Source: Sphagnum magellanicum (taxonomy: Eukaryota > Streptophyta > Sphagnopsida > Sphagnales > Sphagnaceae). From it: a stretch of 64,000 nt of DNA. Position 1 is the first letter of the stretch; every line of letters starts with the position of its first letter. This document shows positions 11,936-22,729 of this stretch, one piece after another. A model generated the notes under the pieces. That model did no database searches. It was not told the origin of the DNA and saw nothing but the letters and a program-made list of their open reading frames with translations. A program made the translations under genes and the position numbers. The stretch is taken from the NCBI GenBank assembly GCA_021904315.1, contig CM038924.1, positions 14,992,026 through 15,056,025 of the forward strand, read 5' to 3'.

Positions 11936-12279
11936 CCTGGGCTCCCAACTCGACCCTCTACCCCTTTTTAGAGTTGGAAACCGGGAGTGTGCCACTAAGT
12001 CACAATTTCCGCAACTTGACTTTGTGAAACCCTCAAGTGGGTTTCACTCCGTGATTTGGGAGCGCGTCATGTCACCTCCTCCAGACCCAGACCCCCTTCC
12101 ACCAGTCCCAGCCATTACAATCCGCTCTGCCCAAGCTTTCCTTCGACAGTTCTCGTGCAATGCCGAGAATGAATTCAAATTCCGACGTCGTTTCACTCTA
12201 GGACCCCAGAAAGATTTCACTACACCAGCTTTAAAGGATTTCATTTCACTACACCTTAGGGACTTTTAGCAATTCAAGT

Positions 12280-12475
12280 CTTGCGATGTAACTCACATCG
12301 GAACTTGCGTACGGGTTTTATCGCAAAGGCCATTCAATGTTGTTACTTTCGCAACGTTATAGGGTTGCGAAGTTGGGGACTTCGCTTATGTAAGAGGAAG
12401 TTTTAAGGTTTAGGGCTTTAGTGCGAAGAGGGATGTGATGGTGGGGGGTTCGCAAGGGGTTCACAAAGATTTTAT
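12280..12475. promoter_or_regulatory. TTGCGAT-motif cluster between the divergent CACTA genes
   Basis: Several TTGCGAT/ATCGCAA-type cores (around 12282, 12319, 12349, 12365, 12381, 12422, 12450) lie between the minus-strand TNPA-like gene and the plus-strand SET/transposase genes. In En/Spm the TNPA protein also binds near the promoter and regulates it. An autoregulatory role here is an inference from position and motif identity. Confidence 0.5.
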
Positions 12476-12750
12476 TTATTCTGGCTTTAACATTTTGTTG
12501 TTTTTTTTTGCATATGCCAAAGGGTTTTTACAGTATTGCCCCCTACTTCGAAATTGGTGTTGGGATTATTTGAGCAACCAGTCCTATAGGCATTGTTGAG
12601 CCCACATTGGATGCAGGTATGCATTTCTTTTTTGTTTCGGTTGTCTCAATTTATGAGTAGTCAAGGGTTTATATTATTGTATGAGATGATTTTTGAAAGT
12701 CTAATCTGGTCTTTGCCTTACACTTGTGCCGTATTAATGTGACAGATGAT

Positions 12751-13898
12751 ATGTTTTCCTCCTCCATTGTGTCCACTAGTGACTCATCCTCCTCAAATGA
12801 GGACACATCAGCTCATACGCAGGCAGAGGTGTCTCATTCTCCTCGTGGTCCACCTCGACAGCTTTGCCAATGCACCAAGTGTGTTGGTCAGATTTCACAA
12901 AAGTCATATGTTTGTGCTCAACACATTTAGCGATTTGGGCGTCATCGTGGTCTTACTCCAGGAGCTTCTTCATCTCATGTGGTAAGTGTCATTTACCATT
13001 GTCATTTTTTCCTCTTTGATACATGTTATTTTTCATGAAGTCCTCTTTGAAACTATTTTCACTTCCATGGTTTGTTGTGGTTTTTTGAATGTAATAGGGT
13101 TCCCGTATGAAACCACCACCCTATGTTCTATCACAAGGGGTTTTAGCTGCCATAGGAAATGCACTTTCGCAGGCATTTGCTGTAGGGATTGGTACTTCTC
13201 ATGAGGCCAATAAGCCACAACATGCTACAAGGCCACGTGTGCCCTCCATTAGACAGTGATCCAAAGCACAACGTCCAAGTGAGGGTCATGCTAGGACTAT
13301 TGTTGAGGGCAGATGGGGTATGTGTGAGTTCACTGGCAAATGTGCCAATATTATCCAATCATGGAACCCTACAGTTCTTGGGTTGCTTGATAGTTTGCCC
13401 TATGATGAGGAGGTTGTGGTTTGGGGTAGACGATGGATTGTTAAGACTTCTACACTTGGAGAGAGGCATGGCTATGGAGTATATGCTTGTGAGGACATCA
13501 TTGTAGAGGATTCAGCTATATGTCGTAGAGAGGGTCCTACTTTGTTCCCTTATGGTGGGCCTATCTATAAGAAAAGACATTGGAATAGGATCCTCACACA
13601 ACATCCTGAGTGGAAGACCTTTGCTCTTGAGATGGACACCTTTGCTGGTAGCACTAGAAGGCATAGTGATGTGAAGGTGATAGATGGAGACCCCATACGT
13701 TCTGGAAACATTGGTGGTTTCATCAACAGTACAATGGGGACTCATCCTAAGCGTAGGGCTAATTGTGAGTGGGTTTTTGTTGAGGGACCTCCTCCAGCAC
13801 CATATGGCCAGGCTTATCATGAAGACCATTGCCTGGTTATAGCTACTAGGACCATCAGATCAGGAGATGAGTTGTTTACACACTATGAGTGGAGTTAG
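12751..13898 (+). CDS. CACTA-borne Cys/His motif plus SET-like domain protein, two exons, two nonsense codons
   Basis: Exon A (ATG at 12751, to 12981) encodes a Ser-rich start and then LCQCTKCVGQISQK with a downstream QHI, a possible zinc-binding C-x2-C...H motif like those at the N-termini of CACTA transposases. A GTAAGT donor at 12982 and an AG at 13096-13097 join it in phase to exon B (13098-13898). Numbered from the Met at 13320, exon B has GYGVYA (51-56), GNIGGFINS (129-137), NCE (148-150) and TRTIRSGDELFTHYEW (176-191). These match, in order, the SET-domain GxG strand, the N-x-x-x-F-I-N-H/S motif and the C-terminal G-E-E-L-x-Y-x-Y motif. The histidine and cysteine of NHSC are replaced (INST), so methyltransferase activity is uncertain. 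TAG at 12928-12930 and TGA at 13257-13259 interrupt the frame. It ends 167 bp before the transposase ATG. It could be a separate gene or the 5' part of a spliced fusion. Confidence 0.65.
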
Positions 13899-14065
13899 GA
13901 TTCCACCATTTCTGAACTATGTACTTTGTTTAAGACATAACATACCATATCTATATACATGCATTTTGGCATTTTTTATTTATAATGTAATATGCAACTA
14001 TGCTTGGTATATAGTTAAGATCTTCTGGATTTGGTATTGCATAGAATATTTGGCCTTCTGAAGAC

Positions 14066-17000
14066 ATGCTGCCATGGAGGTTAAAGGCAACATATTGGGA
14101 AATGGGCATGCCACACAAATCAGACTCTTCATCAACTCATTCTTCATCAAATGACTTGTTTGTTCATGATGAAGGTGTCTCTCAACCAGTTCAGGAAGCA
14201 CCACTGCCTGCAAACCAAGAACAAGCAATGGATGACTTCATGGTTGACTGGTTTGGACTTGACATAGTTGATGATATGTCTGGCAACCCACGTGATGAAA
14301 GAGCCAATGCAGATGTTCCACATCATCAACATACTGCCCAAGGACAACGGCAATGGCAAGAGGCGAAGGCACATGCTCGAACACCTATTTTTCAAGGTGC
14401 AAGGTTAAGTCGTTTAGCAGCCATACTGGGGTTGTTAAACATCCAAGCAAAACACAAGGCAAACAATACTATGTTGTTAGACATTTTCCAGTATTGTCAT
14501 AGCCTCTTGCTGCCTGAGGAAAATGTTTTGCCAGGATCTTGGAAGGAGGCTAAAAAGATCTTATCCTCCATAGGCATGGAGTATCAAATTGTCCAGGCAT
14601 GTGTTAATGACTGCATGCTATTTCATGGGAACAATGCCCATTTAACGGAGTGCAGTACATGTGAAGAGGCTCAATATGATCCTCACATGCTTACAGAAAA
14701 GGTGCCCAGGAAATTAGTAAGGTGGTTTCCCATTATTCCTCGCTTGTTGCACATGTATCGATGTACAGACTTGGCCGAGTTAATGGTTTGGCATAAGAAA
14801 CATCGATCAGAGCCTGGTGTTATGAGGTTAGCGGTTGACTCTCCTGCTCACAAGCATGTGGAGTCAACATGGCCAGAGTTTGAGCGTGACCCTAGGCATC
14901 TAAGGTTGGGGTTAGCATCAGATGGTGTTAGTCCACATTCACTTGGAGGAAAGGGACGACCTACCTATGTTTGGCCAGTTGTTGTCATGAATTACAACCT
15001 TCCTCCATGGTTGTTTATGAGAAAAGGATTTTTGCTACTTTCTCTTATTATCCCAGGGCCAAGTAAGGTGAAAAACCTAGACACCTACTTAGCACTAGTG
15101 GTCAATGAGCTCAAAACGTTGTGGGATGGAGTATGGGCATATGATGGGAGGAAGACCATTGGAGGAATACCACGTGTATTCAAGTTGAGGGCAATTTGCA
15201 TGTGGACAATGCATGATTATCCTGGTAAGAAATCATGCACATGCCTCTCTATATATTTTTATTATTCTGTTTTGTGATTATTTGTTATTCTAATATTCAG
15301 CTCTTCTACAATCAGGGTTTGGTTTTGTAAGTGGGCTGCAAACTCAAGGCTACAAGGCCTGCTCTACATGTGGCCCAAGTTTGGAGGACATGGCTAAATA
15401 CTCAAGCCATCTTCGCAAAATTGTTTACCTTGGCCATACAAAGTTTCTTCCACTTGGACATGATATGAGATCATACCCACTTTTATTTTCATCTTTTGAC
15501 ATGCCTTATGGTGATGAGCGTGATATTCCAGAAGCTACCACTTTTGCATATTGGAGGGATGTGGCCAATAGAGTTATTGACCCAAATGATTCTATGGTGT
15601 TTGAGGGTAGTGGATTGACAAGGTGGGGTATACTCAACAGCTTGCCTTATTGGGGTGAGTTGAAAATACGTCATCTCTTGGACCCCATGCACATTGAGGG
15701 AAATGTGGGCAAGGCTATCATAAAACAACTCTATGGAGATATGCATAGTAACTTTAGGGAGGCCTGTGAGGATTTTGAGAGGCATCCCGATGTGTGGATT
15801 ACTGTTGATCCTAACACAGGTATTGAGCAACGACCATTAGCTCCATGGACACTTACTACATAGGAAAGAAAAGACTTTCGAAATCGCATAGGAGAGATGC
15901 GATTCCCTACAGGTTTGAACTTTGATGGCAAGGGTTGAATTTAGAAGTACTTTGTTGCTTTTATTTATATTTAAATCTGTATGCCTTATACTAGAAAAAG
16001 AGTTTGAAATATAGTCGGCTATCTGTTGGATGTCTAAAATATTTTTGTATAATTTTATGGATCCTTGTTGCAAGTTATGGAGCTAATCTTCAAAAGGCTT
16101 TTGGTAGGGACGATGACCACAAGTGGCCAAGGTATCTGAAGACACATGACTATCATCGTTTACTGCATCACATATTGCCTGTGGCAATAATAGGCTTAGC
16201 TAATGCAGAAGTACAAGATGCTCTTTGGTCATTGGGATATCTGTTGAGATGGGTATGCTCAAAGGAATTATTTGTAGAGGAGATTCCAAGAATGAGGGTA
16301 ATAGCAACATAAGTGGTATGCAAGTTGGAAAAGGCCTTCCTTCCATCATTTTTTGATTGTCAAGTGCATTTACTAGTTCACCTTGTGGATGAGATAGCCA
16401 TTGCTGGTCCTGTGCATTGTCGATGGATGTATTGGCTTGAAAGATATATGGCAGTATTAAAGGGTTATGTCCGTAACCATGCACGAGTGGAGGGAAGCAT
16501 GGCAACATGACACTTGGCAGCAGAGAGCATGTTTTATTGCACCAACATCTTGGCCACTATAGATCCATCATGTCCTCATGTCTGGATGGAGGAAAGAGAA
16601 GAGGAAGAAGACCGTTTGACTAGTGCCATCCAAACACGTATGTTAAACCCTACAGAGTTAATTCAGCTGACCACATTCATGTTGAATAATAGCAATGTCA
16701 TGGAAGAGTGGAGGAACTTCTATGAGAATGCCAAAAGTATGAGTGGGAGATCAAGGATGTTTCCTACGTTGCATAAGTACATGAAAGAGAAGTTGGCTGA
16801 AGTGGATCAATTGTTGGCACAAGGAGAAAGTATATCATCTTTTCCAGAGATCACAGATGATGTTCGCACCATTGTTCATGGACCACAAAGAGTTGTGACA
16901 ACACGTTCAGCAATGTGGACACAAGGAAGACATTTCAGGTATTTATTTTTTCTATTTCATTAGGCATATTAACTCATCTTCACATTCCAGACAAGTTTTT

Positions 17001-17609
17001 TAGAATGTTCTAGGATGATTTTTATGGGCATGAAGTTTCTATTATCATATAAGTTGTTGACTCACAATGCCTAACACAATATTAATTTCAGGTTCCACTT
17101 TGGATGAAAAGAGGGGCTGCACCTTTGACTATGGAGTTCAAGGGCACTTCATTCAGGACTCTAGAAGCAGTCGGCATGACAAGAATATTGTTCGAGATAT
17201 TGTGCCACATTATGGAAAGCTGGAAGAGATCTTAGTGGTGTCTTATGATGCACATTCAAAGTTTGAAGAGTATGTGTTTAAGTGCAAGCGGTTTAAAGTG
17301 AACCTTGCTGGTGCAAATTGCACTCTAGTTTAGGATGAGTGCGGACACACACGGTTAAAGACATCTACCACCAGTTATCAGCCATCTCATTGGCAAACTT
17401 CAGAGCCATTTACTTTTCCCAGTCATGTAGAACAATGTTTTTATCTTCCTTATCCCCCAAACCCAGAGGAGTGGTCACTTGTTGTCACATATGTGCCACG
17501 GTCCCGTGCTATTCTAGGTGAGAAACCAGAGGTTATGCTTACAACCTCTGAGGTGGATGATGACCACGTATATTGTACTACTCATTATTTTTATGCAAAT
17601 TGCCATTGA
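14066..17609 (+). CDS. CACTA transposase (tnp2 / DUF4218 / DUF4216), multi-exon, four nonsense codons
   Basis: Exon 1 (14066-15224) contains the tnp2 family signature: CMLFHGNNAHLTECSTCEEA, KVPRKLVRWFPIIPRL, a VDSPAHKH...WPEF segment, RHLRLGLASDGVSPH, and WPVVVMNYNLPPWLFMRK with LIIPGP. A 76-bp intron (15225-15300) leads to exon 2 with TQGYKACSTCG, HTKFLPLGHDMR and LLDPMHIEGNVGK. Further exons carry the DUF4218-like block (CKLEKAFLPSFFDCQVHLLV, WMYWLERYMAVLKGYVRNHA) and, after an intron near 16939-17090, a DUF4216-like end (YGKLEEILVV, PFTFPSHVEQCFYL, EEWSLVVTYVPR). Frame-preserving stops occur at 15861 (TAG), 16309 (TAA), 16508 (TGA) and 17331 (TAG), each followed directly by conserved sequence. 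It would cut and join the CACTA ends; this copy is inactivated. Confidence 0.88.
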
Positions 17610-17789
17610 GGCTTGTGGTTCTATATTACTCCACAATGTTCATTGTGTCAAAGTCTTTAGCGAATTTCAGCCTTTATAGTTCTGGGAGTAGGCCCTTTAG
17701 GAACTTTGTACTATTCTCCTTTGCACTACTGCATGTACTACCTCAATGTCACCGAGATTTTATGCAACTTAAAAAAGGTCGTGATAAAT

Positions 17790-18289
17790 CAGATGACATT
17801 GCGAAACCTTTTGTGAAACTTCCTTCTACATGATCCCTTTTACTACTTTGCGAACTAACACACACCGCAACTTGCGATACGTCCAACACCGGAAACTTTT
17901 GTAAAAATTTGTGATGAAGTTTGCGATACATATTTAAACACAAAATGCGATGCGCCTATTAACGCAAGATTGCGATTTCTTGTGAGTCTCAAAGTGTTTT
18001 GCGATAGTTTGTGTATTTTAAAATTTGCGATGTTGTGAGTATGATTAAGAGGTGCGAACTGTGGAATATCGCTAGCGTGCACGGAGACTGAGAGGGTCGC
18101 AAAGTTTTGGTTGTGGTATATGTCGCAAAAGTGTTGCGATGATTTAAGGTACATTATATATTAGCGATGGTTGGTGAGTCACAAGTTGCGATGCGTGTCA
18201 CATCGCAAATATGGCAGGTTGTTTTTACTTCGCAAACCCTTCCGGTTTTTTGTTTTTCCCTTCGCAAAAAGGCACAATATGTAGTAGTG
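17790..18289. repeat. CACTA right subterminal repeat cluster
   Basis: About 17 TTGCGAT/ATCGCAA-like cores in both orientations fill the last ~500 bp (for example near 17799, 17874, 17922, 17947, 17972, 18001, 18028, 18097, 18125, 18136, 18187, 18203, 18229, 18262). They are denser than on the left side, as is usual for CACTA elements. The element ends GTAGTAGTG at 18289. Confidence 0.85.
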
Positions 18290-18747
18290 TATCGACCTAT
18301 CTTGTCTAACCAAACTCTAGGTGCTTGCTTTAAGTCGTACAAAGCTTTCTTTAACCTACAAACCAAATTAGGGTGTGTTTGGTCCACATAACCTGGTGAT
18401 TGTTCCATGTACACTTCTTCATGTAAATCTCCATGAAGAAAAATATTCTTTACATTCATTTGATGTAAAGACCATCCTTTTGCTACTGCCATAGCAATGA
18501 TTGCTCTTACAATTGTCATTTTGGCAATTGGACTATAGGTCTCCTCATAGTCTATGCCATAAGTTTGGGCATAACCTTTGGTAACTAATCTTGCTTTGTA
18601 TCTACTCATAGATCCATCTACATTGTGTTTAACTTTGTACACCCATTTGCACCCAATTGCTTTATTATCCTCTGGTAAAGCTACCAATTCCCAAGTAACA
18701 TCAACATCCAAACCCATCATCTCTTCATCCATGGCATTGTCCCACAT
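18290..18747 (-). pseudogene. Copia reverse transcriptase (N-terminal part), fossil
   Basis: Minus-strand frame with WELVALPEDNKAIGCKWVYK, RYKARLVTKGYAQTYGIDYE, ETYSPIAKM and HGDLHEEVYMEQSPGY, the classic start of a Ty1/copia reverse transcriptase. It stops at the right border of the CACTA insert; the rest of the domain is on the other side (7990-8908). Confidence 0.9.
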
Positions 18748-20128
18748 AGGGTTTCCAACTGCTTGTTCAAAACAAGTGGGTTCAACTTCCTATATAACTC
18801 TCACCATGTATGCGTAATGATGAGCTATAATCCATCATATGTGAATATTTGTACAGGGTATTTGACTCGTGTGGATCTTCGTACTCCACTGTTGTTGTCA
18901 GGTGTTTTCAAAACTTTATTGGCCATCCGAGCTCCAGGAATAGTAGTTGAAGGGATTCTTGATTCTTCACCCACTCTTCTCTAAATCACTTGATTCATCA
19001 TCTACATGAGGATTTTTAGATGATGTTTGAGAACTACCATGTACAATGTTTGAAGATCTTAATCTTCCTTTCCATGGAGTGCTACTGGACCCACTAATTG
19101 AAGACTCTTGTGGTCCACTAATTAATTGTGATTCTTATTCCACATTTGATGAAACATCACCATTTCTAGCTTCTCCATTTTCTGCTACCTTCAGTGGTGA
19201 GTACCAGCTAACCATTTCATCAAACACAACATCTCTACTCACTTACAATTTCCGAGTGGAAGAATTGAAACATCTAAATCCTTTTTGTTCTTAGGAATAT
19301 CCAATGAAGATACATTTTTTAGCTTTCGGGTCTAGTTTTGATCTCTTCTCGTCAGGAACATGCACGTATGCAATGTAACCAAACACTTCGAGGTGTGAAA
19401 CATTGGGTTTCTTGCTTATGAATTTTTCTTCATGTGTCATGCCATGAACTACCACTATGGGTGTTCAATTCATGATATAGACTACAGTTGCTACCGCTTC
19501 AACCCAAAAGTAATTTGGCAAATTCTTCTCATTCAACATGGCACGTGTTATTTCTACAATGTGCATGTTTTTCCTTTCAGCAACTCCATTCTACTGTGGG
19601 GAATAACTACATGAATACTTCTCTTGAATTCCATGCTCCTTCGAGTACTCATTGAATTCATTTGAAAAATACTCTCCCCCTCCATCAAACCTTAGGCACT
19701 TGATGCTCACACCCCTCTCCTTCTCCACCATTGCTTTGAAATTCAAAAAATGTTGAAACACTTCACCTTTGTGTTTCATGAAGTAGGCCCACACCTTCCT
19801 TGTGTGGTCATCAATGAAACTCATGTAGTACTTGCATCCTCTAATGGATTCTATCTTCATGGTCCACACATCTAAGTGGATCATTTCCAAAGGTTTATAA
19901 TTTATATGAGTTGTTTGAGCTGGGAATGGATGCCTAGCTTACTTCCCCAATTGGCATGCTTCACAAACTTTTGACATCACCTCTTCTGTTCCAAATTTGG
20001 GAAGACCTCTAACAAGATTTTGTTTCTCCATTAGCTTAAAACGTTAGAGATTAACATGGCCAACCTGCTTGTGCCAAATTCCAATGTCTCGAGCTCCTTT
20101 TCCATGTGTGAATAACATGGAATTCACC
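18748..20128 (-). pseudogene. Copia integrase region, fossil
   Basis: Minus-strand segments show the copia integrase core (IHLDVWTMKIES, YYMSFIDDHTRKVWAYFMK, FDGGGEYFSNEF, HGIQEKYSCSYSPQ) at 19890-19591. Downstream integrase/linker sequence follows towards 18748. Part of the broken copia fossil. Confidence 0.85.
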
Positions 20129-20540
20129 TTAGGCATGTTCACATCCAAGGTGAACATTCATCCATTCCTTTCCCCTTTTGTAGTCAATTTGCCTTGGTTC
20201 TTCATGTCTTCCACAAAACATCCATTTGGGTTGAATGTCCCCTATAAACTTTGTTCCACCATTTGGCCTACAGAGACCACCGTTTTTTGTTATGGTTGAG
20301 ACATTAAGTACATCTTTCAAGTACTTTGTTTGCCCATCTTGCATGGACAATGGCACCTTGCCAATTTGTGTGATGGGATGTGTAGTGCCATCACCAATTT
20401 CCATAAACCCTGGTGTCTTTAAATCATTTGTGTCTCTAAACCATTATCCATGACTAGTCATGTGGTTTGAAACTCCACAATCCACATACTAAACACTGTT
20501 ATCTGATACACCTCCTATCATTGAATTTGCCATGTGCTGC
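20129..20540 (-). pseudogene. Copia protease/GAG-pre-integrase region, fossil
   Basis: Sequence between Gag and integrase on the minus strand. It includes MEIGDGTTHPITQIGKVPLS and LKDVLNVSTI, which recall the protease-to-pre-integrase segment of copia polyproteins. Part of the broken fossil. Confidence 0.7.
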
Positions 20541-21499
20541 ATCACAAACAGTTGCTCATCATCTTGATTGCTAGTTGATGCATAATTCCCTTGTTGTAGC
20601 TTTCCATTTCGTGCATCATGCTCCCTTTGATAATAGTTCTTTGCCATGTGCCCAGGTTTCCCGCAATAGTAACAATTTGAGTTGCTATTTGGTTGTTGAT
20701 CTCAATGACTTCCACCATGACCTTCACGACTTCTTCGACTTCCTCTTTTTCCAAAGTTTCCTCGTCCACCTCCATGAGTTTGACCTTCATGTTGATGATG
20801 TCCACCATGCGAGCTTTCGTGTCGACCTCGAAATGAAGTTTTACCACCTCTACTTCTACCTCTATTAGTATTTGAGTAGAAAGCACCTCCTTGTGATCCT
20901 CCATTGGATGAAATACCAATAATTCTCATCTTTTCACTTATAAGTAGTGTTATTAAGTCTCGAAAATCAGGAAATGTTTTTCGAACTACAATTGAAGTAC
21001 GAAACTTGCTATAGTTTTTTCCAGGTCCATTCAAGGTGATGGCCACTAGATCTTCATCATCTACAAGGGTTCCTATAGATGTAAGAACATCTACAAGGTT
21101 TTTCACCTCTATAGAATAATCACTGATGTTCATCTTGTTTTTTTTGTAGATTATGCAACTCTTGCTTGAGTTGCATTTTGTAGGCTTGTGTATTGGTGTT
21201 ATACATCTTCACCAATGTATCCCAAGCTTGCTTGGGTGATTTTGCATCTTGAATATGCACAATCATGGAATTGGACACATTCACAAAAAGCCAATATAAG
21301 ACTTTCTTTGCTTTTTCATGCCAAGTTTTATTGGCTTGTTTTGTGTGTGGTTTTATGGGATAAGAGGTTCTTTTTCATCACCAGTTATGAATTCCTAGTA
21401 ACCTTTCCCCATCAAGAAATTCATAATCTTAAATTTCCACACTTGGAAATTGTTTTTGTTTAGTTTCTCAATTGCAATTTGAAAAAGACCGTTTGCCAT
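20541..21499 (-). pseudogene. Copia Gag with CCHC knuckle, fossil
   Basis: A likely Gag start is the ATG whose complement lies at 21497-21499 (MANGLFQIAIEKLNKNNF). The region continues through a UBN2-like capsid segment (EVKNLVDVLTSIGTLVDDED, SEKMRIIG) and a Gly/Arg/His-rich stretch. Near 20660 is a zinc knuckle of the form C-Y-Y-C-G-K-P-G-H-M-x4-Y. Part of the broken fossil. Confidence 0.85.
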
Positions 21500-22717
21500 C
21501 TTTCAAGGCACCACTTAATGTCTCCTTGGGGTTTCACAAATGATTTTAATTCCTTCCTTGGGTTTTCTAAGATTAGGATTAGGGTTTTTCTTCTTTAGGT
21601 TTCTAGGATTAAGGTTAAGGTTAAGGTTGAACAAGATGAACCTTGCATATGTATGTGTCTTGAATATTATACGAAATTTTATATTATACATGGGTTTTAT
21701 GTATATGTACGTATGTACAAAATTCAATATTTCGTATGGTATTAAGTACATGATTACATACACACTTTTGTATGAAGGTCTTGATAATGTATTTGCGCTT
21801 CCCAATCTTCAAACTCCTTCCTTCAAGTTCTCCCAAGTTGTATTTGCTCCACTTCACGATGTCTTCTCAAAACAAACATCTGTCACAACAACTTTGCAAA
21901 GCTACACCGCTCACATATGACCTTGAATCGATCTGAAATTTTGGTGAAACATGAACAACTATGTCTACTACCATCTTTCAAAATTTCAGCTCATTTAACT
22001 TCATGAAATGAGAGATCTTGCTACTTCCTTGAAATCACCTCAAACTGGGACCTAAACACAAAATGACTTACAACTCGCTCTCAGCAATTTCAAAATACTT
22101 GAAATTTTGGGAGACACATTAGATATATGTTTTTTATATATGTTCAAAATTTCAGTTCTATTGATGATGACTACAAAGAGTTATCACTTTCAAAAGAAAC
22201 TGACTTCAAAACTAAGACTGAAACTTTAGATGATCGGATCTCTCTCAATACAGATCCAAATGACATGAAATTTCTTTTACACATATATTCCTTTATGATC
22301 TATAAAATCCCAAAGTTGCAGATCCAAAAATGCTCAAAAAAAGGAGATATGATAAAAAAAACCAAATATGGCACAAAGAGTTCAAAGGCTCATAACTCTC
22401 ACAAAACATATATTTTTCTTTTGAAAATTTGAGAATTAAAGCGTCTTATAGTCTTCTATAATCTCTCCAAGTTTCACTCCAAGATCTTCTCACAGTAGAT
22501 CTACATCTAGATTTAAAGATCTAACTTCCACAACCTTTGATATGTTGATCTTTTCTCACCTATTTTATTTTATTTTCTTTCTCTTCACATTCTTTCTTTT
22601 CCCCATTTCTCTTTTGCACTTGAAAAACTCCTATGATATTACTAGAGACTCTCAAGCTCTAGTTCTAAAAAATTTCTAACTTTAGATCTCTTTTAACTTT
22701 CTCATTCAACAACTTAA
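21500..22717 (-). other. Copia untranslated leader between PBS and Gag
   Basis: About 1.2 kb between the primer-binding site and the Gag start, long for a copia leader. It has no recognisable domain, only short AT-rich frames and a (GGTTAA)-like run near 21605-21630. It may include unrelated sequence carried by or inserted into the element. Confidence 0.5.
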
Positions 22718-22729
22718 GCTTTGATACCA
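22718..22729 (-). other. Copia primer-binding site (initiator tRNA-Met type)
   Basis: The minus strand reads TGGTATCAAAGC immediately after the 5' LTR. It differs at one base from TGGTATCAGAGC, the complement of the plant initiator tRNA-Met 3' end. This fixes the element's direction as minus. Confidence 0.9.

Larger units (their letters stand above)
8909..18289 (+). mobile_element. CACTA (En/Spm, CMC) DNA transposon carrying a SET-like gene
   Basis: The left end reads CACTACAACAA and the right end, reverse complemented, reads CACTACTACAT, the diagnostic CACTA termini. Both flanks carry TATC (8905-8908 and 18290-18293). CACTA elements normally duplicate 3 bp, so the 4-bp identity may be a 3-bp duplication plus chance, or an unusual duplication. 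The element sits inside the copia reverse transcriptase and is therefore younger than it. Contents: subterminal TTGCGAT-type repeats at both ends, a TNPA-like gene on the minus strand (11535-9630), a two-exon Cys/His plus SET-like gene (+, 12751-13898), and a multi-exon tnp2/DUF4218/DUF4216 transposase gene (+, 14066-17609). I found seven in-frame nonsense codons and no frameshift, so this copy is probably inactive but was intact fairly recently. Confidence 0.93.

Noticed and set aside
21605-21630. GGTTAA run as an interstitial telomere
   Set aside because: Too short and of the wrong wording for the plant TTTAGGG telomere repeat.
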